A model generated the notes under the pieces. It saw nothing but the letters and a program-made list of their open reading frames with translations. It ran no database searches and was not told the DNA's origin. Position numbers and translations under genes: made by a program. Below, piece by piece: positions 1 through 5,081 of a stretch of DNA of 8,703 nt. The stretch's first letter is position 1. Every line of letters starts with the position of its first letter. This DNA comes from Verrucomicrobiota bacterium (GTDB lineage Bacteria; Verrucomicrobiota; Verrucomicrobiia; Opitutales; UBA953), in NCBI GenBank assembly GCA_005798925.1, contig SYID01000118.1:1-8703 (forward strand). The letters run 5' to 3'.

Positions 1-1
1 C

Positions 2-79
2 GATAGCTCGCCCGAACGCCGCTGCCTGAGCCAGTTCCAACTCGCGCTCGGTCAGAAGGCCTCACCGCTGCACAACTGA
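2..79 (+). CDS. 3' end of an unidentified gene entering from the left
   Basis: Reading from base 2, this frame stays open for 25 codons and ends in TGA at 77-79. The other two plus-strand frames have stops at 4-6 and 27-29. The visible tail contains the segment ERRCLSQFQLALGQK and ends SPLHN; I do not recognise a family. The stop lies 8 nt before the stop of the minus-strand SGNH gene, which is the usual look of two convergent genes. The piece is short, so chance openness in GC-rich DNA cannot be excluded. No function is proposed. Confidence 0.45.
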   Translation, partial: DSSPERRCLSQFQLALGQKASPLHN

Positions 80-90
80 GCGTCAGCTCA
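77..90. repeat. Small inverted repeat holding two convergent stop codons
   Basis: TGAGC (77-81), a 4-nt loop, then GCTCA (86-90). The TGA at 77-79 ends the left partial gene, and the complement of TCA at 88-90 ends the minus-strand SGNH gene. Three of the five stem pairs are forced because both genes use TGA. There is no T tract on either side, so it is at best a weak transcript-end hairpin. Confidence 0.3.
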
Positions 91-909
91 CTTGAGACGG
101 GCCAGGACCGATTCGCCGACCTTGGCGCCCAGGAAATCATAGCCGGCGCCGGTATAATGGACGTCGAGCGGGGGCTGGAACTCCTTCAACCGGGGCGTCA
201 TCGCGCCGAACAAGTCGTCGGTCGGGATGCCATGCCTCTTCATGATTTCGGCGGCCAGGGCGTTCTTCTCCACGACCGACTGCGCGGTCTGCTTCTGCGC
301 AGGGTTGTCCGGGATGGGTGTGGTGCTCGCCCAGATGAGCTTGGCCCCGGTCTTCTCGAGTCGGACGACGATCTCCTCGAGCCGCTTCACGTAGTCGGCC
401 GCGGGTGTGGCGCGGTCATGGATGCCGAAATTGAAGTGGATGACGTCCCACTTCCCTTCGCCCAGCCAGACATCGAGGTGCTTGAGACCGGAAGCGGTCG
501 GACCGCAGTTGGCCGGAGCGCGATGGACGTTGGCCTTGCCGGCGAGAGCCACGCGCGTCGGTTGGGTGTAGCCGCGTGAGACCGAGTCACCGATGAGCAG
601 CACCCGCGGCAGCTTCGGATCATCCTGCACGAAATCCCAGGCGTTGGACTTGCCGGCGACCTTGTCACGCTTGTGCAGAGGGAGGTAGAAATTTCCGAGC
701 TGAGACTGCAGGACTTTCTCCCACGCCTGCGCCTGCGGCGGAAGCGTCGCCACCCACGTCTGATACTTCTCGTCGACGACCTTGTCCTGCGCGGCCTTCT
801 TGGCGGCCGCCTGCGCGGCGGCTTCCTTCGCGTTCGTGGGCTCGCCCTTCGGCGGCTCGGCGGCGACCAAGGCACAGGTGAGACTCAGCAGGGCGAGCAA
901 GGGCTTCAT
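88..909 (-). CDS. Secreted SGNH/GDSL-family hydrolase (probable carbohydrate esterase)
   Basis: A 273-residue protein with a short signal peptide (residues 1 to about 17, cleavage near LVAA). An Ala/Lys-rich, probably helical stretch follows (about 26-48), then the SGNH domain (about 100-273). Block I is LLIGDSVS at 104-111, giving nucleophile Ser109. The block II Gly lies in NCGPTASG (134-141). Block III reads HFNFGIHD (158-165) instead of the textbook GxND; Asn160 may take the oxyanion role. Block V is LDVHYTGAGY (248-257), with Asp249 and His251 as the likely rest of the triad, so the Asp is two residues before the His rather than three. The family hydrolyses ester bonds, often acetyl groups on sugars; the substrate here is unknown. 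It is the last gene of the minus-strand set, 40 nt after the amidotransferase. The start is chosen because it directly begins the signal peptide; no ribosome binding site is visible. Confidence 0.88.
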   Translation of the reverse strand: MKPLLALLSLTCALVAAEPPKGEPTNAKEAAAQAAAKKAAQDKVVDEKYQTWVATLPPQAQAWEKVLQSQLGNFYLPLHKRDKVAGKSNAWDFVQDDPKLPRVLLIGDSVSRGYTQPTRVALAGKANVHRAPANCGPTASGLKHLDVWLGEGKWDVIHFNFGIHDRATPAADYVKRLEEIVVRLEKTGAKLIWASTTPIPDNPAQKQTAQSVVEKNALAAEIMKRHGIPTDDLFGAMTPRLKEFQPPLDVHYTGAGYDFLGAKVGESVLARLK

Positions 910-949
910 GACGGGGCGTGACCCGATGCAACCAACCTTCCGCCGGCCT

Positions 950-1699
950 TCAAGCCGTCACTGCTTCGATGACCTGCGCCAGCAGCCGACGACGATGCGC
1001 CAGGCTCCGCGCGGCGGCCAAGGCTGAGCCGGCCTGCAAGGCGGCGACGCCTCCAGGACCATTGGCGCCGCGCACGAAATCCGCATCCTCTTCCGCCCAG
1101 AGCACGGCCATCGGACCGTCGACTTCCGGATGAAACTGCATGCCGACCGAGCGCCCCAAGCGGAACATCTGCACCGGACAGAGCTTCGTGGAAGCGAGCA
1201 AGGTGCCGCCCTGCGGCAGCTCACAAGCGTCGCCATGCCAATGCAGGACCTCGATGGTCGCGGGCAGACCTCGCGTGATCGCGTCCGTCCCGTGGAAATC
1301 CAGCCGCCCCCAGCCCACCTCGCGGACCCGAGCTCCCGCCGTATCCTTCATCGGCGCCACCTTCGCGCCAGCGGCATGGGCCATGAGCTGCATGCCCAGG
1401 CAGACGCCGAGGTTCGGCCAACCTCGCGCAAGGCGTTCGCGCAGGAGCGACACCTCCTCCGCCAACCAAGGCATCGTCGGATCACCCAGGTCCGCCACGC
1501 CCATCGGTCCGCCCATCACCACAAGCACGTCCGACGGACCTAGGTCGAAGGGCACCGTCTCACCCCGGAAGACCTCCCGGGACTCGAGCCCGTAACCGGC
1601 CGCGGCGAGGACCTCGCCCAGCAAACCCGGCCCTTCGTGCGGGACATGGGTGACACAGACGGCGCGCGGCATCTTGGCGACGGATTTTCCGGCGCGCAT
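950..1699 (-). CDS. Class I glutamine amidotransferase-like protein (GMP-synthase-type GATase1 domain)
   Basis: A cytoplasmic protein of 249 residues (240 if it starts at Met10) that is a single GATase1 domain without a fused synthetase. Visible motifs are VVMGGPMGV (60-68, oxyanion strand), GVCLGMQL (98-105) with nucleophile Cys100, a conserved-type HWHGD (153-157) and MQFHPEV (187-193), giving His190 and Glu192 of the triad. Stand-alone proteins of this type are usually annotated as GMP-synthase-like or YfeJ-like; they are predicted to hydrolyse glutamine or a gamma-glutamyl compound, but few have a known role. Met10 (ATG at 1672) may be the true start, because MPRAVCVTH leads straight into the first beta strand and the extra nine residues look unstructured; neither start has a clear ribosome binding site. 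It sits between two exported SGNH hydrolase genes on the same strand, and its link to them is unexplained. The catalytic triad is intact, so it is likely active. Confidence 0.88.
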   Translation of the reverse strand: MRAGKSVAKMPRAVCVTHVPHEGPGLLGEVLAAAGYGLESREVFRGETVPFDLGPSDVLVVMGGPMGVADLGDPTMPWLAEEVSLLRERLARGWPNLGVCLGMQLMAHAAGAKVAPMKDTAGARVREVGWGRLDFHGTDAITRGLPATIEVLHWHGDACELPQGGTLLASTKLCPVQMFRLGRSVGMQFHPEVDGPMAVLWAEEDADFVRGANGPGGVAALQAGSALAAARSLAHRRRLLAQVIEAVTA

Positions 1700-1759
1700 T
1701 CATCATGGCAAGCCGACTGAGAGCGCGGCGTGTTTTTGCCGACTTTCCGACAGCCGCCT

Positions 1760-2608
1760 TCAGCGGGTCACGCCGCTCAGGGGATAATCCGTCACCGTGT
1801 TCCAAGCGATAGACTGCAGGAGACGGTTCATGGCTTCGGCCCGAGGCAGTTTCGCCAGCGGGCTGACGACCGGCAGGCCGGTCGGATCACGACGATACAT
1901 GACCGCGAAGTGACAGTAGGCCGTCAGCGCCCGGATCTGCGGTCCGGGATGCCCGAGCACGTCGGTGAAGAGTTCGCTCTGTCGGCTCAAGCCCGGCGCT
2001 TCGCCAGCGATGACCTTGGCGCGCAAGGCCAGCACCGCTTCGCCGCAGGGCACGACGGCGATGCGTGCGCCCGGGATGCGCCCGTTGAGTTCCTTCACAT
2101 GCCCCTCGATCATCTGGAAATAAGGGTCGTGGATCGCGCGCAATTGCGCGACGGTCTTGCCGTCGCGATCGACCGACTTGGGCTTGGTCCGGCTCAGCCA
2201 GATGGCGGGATCTTCATAAGGCACCCAGTTCTGCTGCAGCGTGAAACGGAGCCGCGAATTATGCTCCAGGCCCAGCTTGACGAAGTTCTCGATGCCGGGG
2301 TCCGGCAGGAAGGTCGGCGCCATGGTGAAGAGTTCGGCCTGACCGGCGACCAGCACCGGCTTGGCCTTGTTCTTCTCCGGCGGCAGGTCCCAGTGCTGGA
2401 TCACCTTCGAACCGCCGATGGAAGAGATCGCCAGCTGCTCATGGCCTTGGATGCCGGCGGACTTGGCCATCTCCGCGACCAGCGGCGGCATCCAGACATG
2501 GAAGCTATGGCCCGCCGTGAGCACCTTGAGCCCCTTGGACGACGTCTCCTGCGCCGACAGCCCGACGGCCGCGAGGACGACCCAAAGCAGACTACGGATC
2601 AGGCGCAT
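1760..2608 (-). CDS. Secreted SGNH-like hydrolase, DUF4886-type
   Basis: A 282-residue protein with a signal peptide (MRLIRSLLWV onward, cleavage near LSAQ at 17-20). The mature part starts with VLTAGHSFH (29-37), matching block I but with His in place of Asp in GDS; Ser35 is the expected nucleophile. SSIGGS (62-67) fits block II and QQNW (125-128) lies about where block III is expected. DVLGHPGPQ (216-224) carries the candidate catalytic His220, followed by a helix (about 224-240) seen after the catalytic His in related proteins. The frame continues upstream to 3049 without a stop, but that extension is Arg/Pro-rich antisense of the neighbouring esterase. The ATG at 2608 is chosen because it starts the signal peptide and lies 8 nt after the stop of the upstream esterase, which implies cotranscription. 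The likely role is an exported esterase or carbohydrate-binding SGNH protein; substrate and activity are inferred only. Confidence 0.8.
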   Translation of the reverse strand: MRLIRSLLWVVLAAVGLSAQETSSKGLKVLTAGHSFHVWMPPLVAEMAKSAGIQGHEQLAISSIGGSKVIQHWDLPPEKNKAKPVLVAGQAELFTMAPTFLPDPGIENFVKLGLEHNSRLRFTLQQNWVPYEDPAIWLSRTKPKSVDRDGKTVAQLRAIHDPYFQMIEGHVKELNGRIPGARIAVVPCGEAVLALRAKVIAGEAPGLSRQSELFTDVLGHPGPQIRALTAYCHFAVMYRRDPTGLPVVSPLAKLPRAEAMNRLLQSIAWNTVTDYPLSGVTR

Positions 2609-2616
2609 CGTCCGGC

Positions 2617-4104
2617 TTACTTGCTGGAACGATAAGGACCGGCCGGAAGCGCGTCGGCGCCGGCGGAGGTGACGCTGACTTCCGGGAAGTTGGCCCAGGC
2701 GTAACGGACTTCCTTCGGGGCTTTGACGCCGGTGACGGTCACGGTGGTGCCGTCGGCCTTGGCTTGGGCGAAGGCCCACTTGTCGTCGGCGCCGAGCAAA
2801 GCGAAACCCTTGCCGTCGTTCCTGAGGACGACCGGGCGGTCGTAGGTGAGCACGAAGGCGTCGCCCTGACGCTCGGCTTTCTTGACGCGCGGGGCTTCGC
2901 CGACCGGGCGGGCCTGGTAGACGCGTTGGAGGGCGACGAAGGCGAGGCGCTCGCCGACGGGGAGCTTGTCCTTCGGATGGATATCCTTCTCTTCGCCGAG
3001 GTCGATGTTCACGGACATCATCGCGCCCGGGACGTTGTCGGCGATCCACTCCATGGATTCGCGGAGGCGCGGCCAGGTGGCTTCGACCTCCACGGCGAGC
3101 TCGGGCTTACGGGCCATGTAACGAGGCAGTTGCACGATGATGAACGGGAATTCTTCGCCCCAGGCCTTGTGCCAGGACTTGATCACGGAACCGAGGACCC
3201 ACTTGTAGGCCTCAGGTTGACCGGCGTTGGATTCGCCCTGATACCAGATGACGCCACGGAAACTATGGCCGATCCACGGGTGGACCATCCCGTTCCAGTT
3301 CATATGCGGGCCGTTGCTCCAGACCGGCCCCAGGCGGGCGGCGTCCTGCTTGAGCTTGGCGAGGACCTTCGGGTCCTTCTCGACGGCGATGCGGGCCTGC
3401 AGCTTCTTGAGGTTCTCCGCGCGGACCTTCATGCCGGCGGCCTCCTTGGCGTCGAAGTCCTTGGCTTCAGGCACGTCGGCATACATGCCCTTAGGTCCCC
3501 AGGCCTCGGCGCGCGTGCCGCCGATGGAAGAGACGATGAGGCCGACAGGCTGCCTGAGGTTGGCCCGGAGTTCGCGGCCGAAGTAGAAAGCGGTGGCGGA
3601 GAAGCCCGGCACGGTCTTCGGATCGGCGAGCACCCAGGCGCCGCCCTTGATGTCCTCGACCGGTTCGGCGGAGGGAATACGCGCGACGGTGAACATGCGG
3701 ATGCCGGCATCGGCCGGACGGCTGACCGCGTCAGCGAGGGCGTGCGTAGCGCTCACGGTCCAATCCATGTTGGACTGACCGGAGCCGACCCAGACTTCGC
3801 CGACGATGACATCCTTGGCCACGAACTTCTCATCGCCGGCGTCGATGACGAGGTCGGCGCCCTGCTCGGTCGCCTTGAGGCCCTTGAGCGTGGTGCGGAA
3901 GACGCCATCGGCGCCCGCGACAGCCTCGGCCTTGGCTTCGCCGAGGGCGACGGACACCTTGGCGCCGGGTCGGGCCTTGCCATAGACGGCGGACTCGCCA
4001 GCCTGGAGCACGGCGTGGTCGGAAAAGAGACGGTTCAGCTTGAGCTCCCCGGCCGTAACGAGCGCGGAGCAGCAAAGCACGAGGAATACGAGGCGGGGTA
4101 CCAT
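2617..4104 (-). CDS. Secreted sialate O-acetylesterase-like protein (SASA family)
   Basis: A 495-residue protein counted from the ATG at 4104. That start opens a signal peptide (MVPRLVFLVL onward, cleavage near VTA at 16-18). The frame is open back to 4209, but that would add 35 residues before the signal and overlap the divergent gene. After an N-terminal beta-rich segment (about 20-100: LFSDHAVLQ at 26-34, YGKARPGAKV at 41-50), the SASA domain shows GSGQSNMDW (107-115) with nucleophile Ser111, SSIGGTRAEAW (192-202), VIWYQGESN (285-293) and DIHPKDK (374-380) with Asp374 and His376. The C-terminal part (about 405-495) looks like another beta domain, as is usual in this family. Members remove O-acetyl groups from sialic acids; many environmental homologues probably act on other acetylated sugars, so the sialate specificity should not be taken literally. 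It is the first gene of the minus-strand set and faces the divergent region 4105-4200. Length is typical and all key residues are present. Confidence 0.93.
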   Translation of the reverse strand: MVPRLVFLVLCCSALVTAGELKLNRLFSDHAVLQAGESAVYGKARPGAKVSVALGEAKAEAVAGADGVFRTTLKGLKATEQGADLVIDAGDEKFVAKDVIVGEVWVGSGQSNMDWTVSATHALADAVSRPADAGIRMFTVARIPSAEPVEDIKGGAWVLADPKTVPGFSATAFYFGRELRANLRQPVGLIVSSIGGTRAEAWGPKGMYADVPEAKDFDAKEAAGMKVRAENLKKLQARIAVEKDPKVLAKLKQDAARLGPVWSNGPHMNWNGMVHPWIGHSFRGVIWYQGESNAGQPEAYKWVLGSVIKSWHKAWGEEFPFIIVQLPRYMARKPELAVEVEATWPRLRESMEWIADNVPGAMMSVNIDLGEEKDIHPKDKLPVGERLAFVALQRVYQARPVGEAPRVKKAERQGDAFVLTYDRPVVLRNDGKGFALLGADDKWAFAQAKADGTTVTVTGVKAPKEVRYAWANFPEVSVTSAGADALPAGPYRSSK

Positions 4105-4200
4105 GGACACAGGACAGGCTATGGCCCGAAGGTTGCCAAGTCCGAAGGAGCACTTTAGGTAGACAAAACTTCTCCCCCACCCCGCTGTTATATCGATACT
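4105..4200. promoter_or_regulatory. Divergent intergenic region between the esterase operon and the duplicated-domain protein
   Basis: These 96 bp separate two divergent start codons and should hold promoters for both directions. On the plus strand, TATATC at 4189-4194 lies exactly where a -10 box would sit if transcription began at the ATG, but no good -35 box is at normal distance (TAGACA at 4160-4165 is 23 nt away). On the minus strand, TTGGCA is followed after 17 nt by TGTCCT, a poor -10 match. I see no operator palindrome. The promoter role is inferred from gene layout. Confidence 0.4.
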
Positions 4201-4998
4201 ATGAAGCATCTACCCCTGCTCCTCCTCGCCGCCACCCTCGGCTTCGCCGCCGAAGAAGGCCCCCGTCCGCCCTCCCGACCCCAAGGCCCGGGACAGGAAG
4301 GCCGTCCCTCGCCCCGCCAGCCGGTCCCACTTAGCCCCGAGGAACAGAAACGCCTCCATGAGGCCATGGAGAAGGCCAAGCAGGACCCTGCGGTAAAGGA
4401 AGCCCATGAGCAGGCCGCCAAGTCCCAGCAGGCCGCCCAGGATGCCCAGCAGAAGGCCCGCGAACTCACCGAAGACGCCGCCCGCAAGGCCGATCCCTCC
4501 GTCGCCCCGATCCTCGAAAAGATCAAGAAGGCCATGGAGCGCCGCCAACCCGACCAACCTGACCGACAGCCGCAGGGTCAGCCCCGCGGCGAAGCCCCTC
4601 GTCGTCCCGAGGTCCAGCCCCGCGGCGAGCAACCTCGCCGGCCCGAGGGCCAGCCCAATCAGCCTGGTCGCGAGCGAGGCCCCGACCATCCGCAGGGCGA
4701 TCGTCCCCGCGGCGACGTCCGTGAGCCCGGCCCCGACCGTGGGGGCGTGATCCCGGGCCTCTCGCCCGACGAACAGCGTCGTGTCCGCGAAGCCATGGCC
4801 AAGGCCAACGGTGATCCCGCCGTGCGCGCCGCCCGCGAAGCCGCCGCCGCGGCCCAGCGCAAGGCGATCGAGATCGCCGAGGACGTCGCCCGTCAGGCCG
4901 ACCCTTCCCTTACGCCGCTCTTCGAGAAGATACGCAAGGTTGGCGAGCCGAGCCGCCCGCAAGGCGACAATCGTCGCGACCGCAAGCAGCCGGAATAA
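4201..4998 (+). CDS. Secreted Pro/Arg/Gln-rich protein with two copies of a helical domain
   Basis: A 265-residue protein that I cannot assign to a named family. It has a signal peptide (MKHLPLLLLAATLGFAA, cleavage near 17) and a Pro/Arg/Gly-rich stretch (20-43). Helical copy A (44-111) starts LSPEEQKRLHEAM and ends ADPSVAPILEKIKKA. A Pro/Arg/Gln linker (112-186) follows, with two tandem 12-residue units at 127-150. Helical copy B (187-247) starts LSPDEQRRVREAM and ends ADPSLTPLFEKIRKV, followed by a charged tail. By hand alignment the copies agree at 35 of 57 positions outside one gap, where copy A has seven more residues (two helical turns). There is no Cys in the protein and no enzyme motif. 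The LSPEEQ opening recalls periplasmic helical proteins of the Spy/CpxP kind, but this is only a resemblance. A long antisense frame covers the same DNA; this strand is preferred because of the signal peptide, the repeated domains and the terminator 20 nt after the stop. Role unknown; possibly an envelope or scaffold protein. Confidence 0.82.
   Translation: MKHLPLLLLAATLGFAAEEGPRPPSRPQGPGQEGRPSPRQPVPLSPEEQKRLHEAMEKAKQDPAVKEAHEQAAKSQQAAQDAQQKARELTEDAARKADPSVAPILEKIKKAMERRQPDQPDRQPQGQPRGEAPRRPEVQPRGEQPRRPEGQPNQPGRERGPDHPQGDRPRGDVREPGPDRGGVIPGLSPDEQRRVREAMAKANGDPAVRAAREAAAAAQRKAIEIAEDVARQADPSLTPLFEKIRKVGEPSRPQGDNRRDRKQPE
4330..4533 (+). repeat. Helical domain copy A (codons 44-111)
   Basis: First copy of the duplicated domain in the secreted protein. 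It shares LSPxEQ, EAM, DPAV, ED-x-x-AR, ADPS and EKI motifs with copy B at 4759-4941. It carries seven extra residues in the Ala/Gln-rich helix around codons 74-84. Confidence 0.8.
4579..4650 (+). repeat. Two tandem 36-bp units coding for a 12-residue Pro/Arg motif
   Basis: Units at 4579-4614 and 4615-4650 encode QPRGEAPRRPEV and QPRGEQPRRPEG. By hand count they agree at 29 of 36 bases, with most differences at third positions or in one codon. This points to an in-frame duplication in the linker between the two helical domains, which could vary in copy number between strains. Confidence 0.75.
4759..4941 (+). repeat. Helical domain copy B (codons 187-247)
   Basis: Second copy of the domain, shorter than copy A by seven residues in the central helix (four residues at 217-220 against eleven at 74-84). 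The edges are well matched: LSPDEQRR at the start and EKIRK at the end. Confidence 0.8.
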
Positions 4999-5018
4999 GC
5001 ACGGAATCATCCGTATCG

Positions 5019-5049
5019 AAGGCCGACCTCAGGGTCGGCCTTTTTATTT
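5019..5049 (+). terminator. Rho-independent terminator after the duplicated-domain gene
   Basis: A perfect 10-bp stem: AAGGCCGACC (5019-5028), loop TCAG, GGTCGGCCTT (5033-5042). The 3' arm merges into TTTTTATTT (5041-5049). It starts 20 nt after the TAA at 4996-4998. On the opposite strand the hairpin is not followed by a T run, so it works in the plus direction only. It separates the gene at 4201 from the esterase gene, whose start lies 32 nt further on, so that gene should need its own promoter. Confidence 0.9.
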
Positions 5050-5075
5050 CCATTATCCGACGCGGGGCTCATATT
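5047..5075 (+). promoter_or_regulatory. Candidate promoter for the esterase/oxidoreductase pair
   Basis: TTTCCA (5047-5052) and CATATT (5070-5075) each match four of six sigma-70 consensus bases and are 17 bp apart. The predicted start of transcription falls on the A of the ATG at 5082, giving a leaderless mRNA. The -35 half overlaps the end of the terminator. Only 32 nt lie between the terminator and the ATG, so a promoter near here is expected, but the box match is weak. Confidence 0.28.
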
Positions 5076-5081
5076 GCCCCC

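Noticed and set aside
1712..1744. Direct repeat GCCGACT at 1712-1718 and 1738-1744, considered as an operator
   Set aside because: Seven bases in a GC-rich 60-bp gap between genes are too short to claim a binding site, and no symmetry was seen.
1730..2635. A 301-codon plus-strand frame opposite the DUF4886-like gene
   Set aside because: The minus-strand frame has a signal peptide and SGNH-type motifs; the plus frame shows none.
2609..3049. Upstream extension of the DUF4886-like frame to a Met at 3049
   Set aside because: The added 147 residues are Arg/Pro-rich antisense of the upstream esterase gene and would put the clear signal peptide in the middle of the protein.
4114..4119. Cys pair in the SASA-like signal peptide, considered as a lipobox
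   Set aside because: The residues before Cys11 and Cys12 are Val-Leu and Leu-Cys, lacking the small residue (Gly, Ala or Ser) needed directly before the lipidated Cys; a normal Sec cleavage near VTA fits better.
2764..4158. A 464-codon plus-strand frame opposite the sialate O-acetylesterase-like gene
   Set aside because: It is a composition shadow of a well-supported gene: the opposite strand has all SASA catalytic motifs and a signal peptide, while this translation is low-complexity in Gly, Asp, Glu, Leu and Arg with no motif.
4160..4194. TAGACA (4160-4165) with TATATC (4189-4194) as a sigma-70 promoter
   Set aside because: The 23-nt spacing is too long for a standard promoter.
4210..5010. 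A 266-codon minus-strand frame opposite the duplicated-domain protein
   Set aside because: Its length almost equals the plus gene and its Leu/Gly-rich translation could be mistaken for a membrane protein. The plus strand has a signal peptide, two matching domains and a correctly oriented terminator, so the minus frame is treated as a shadow.
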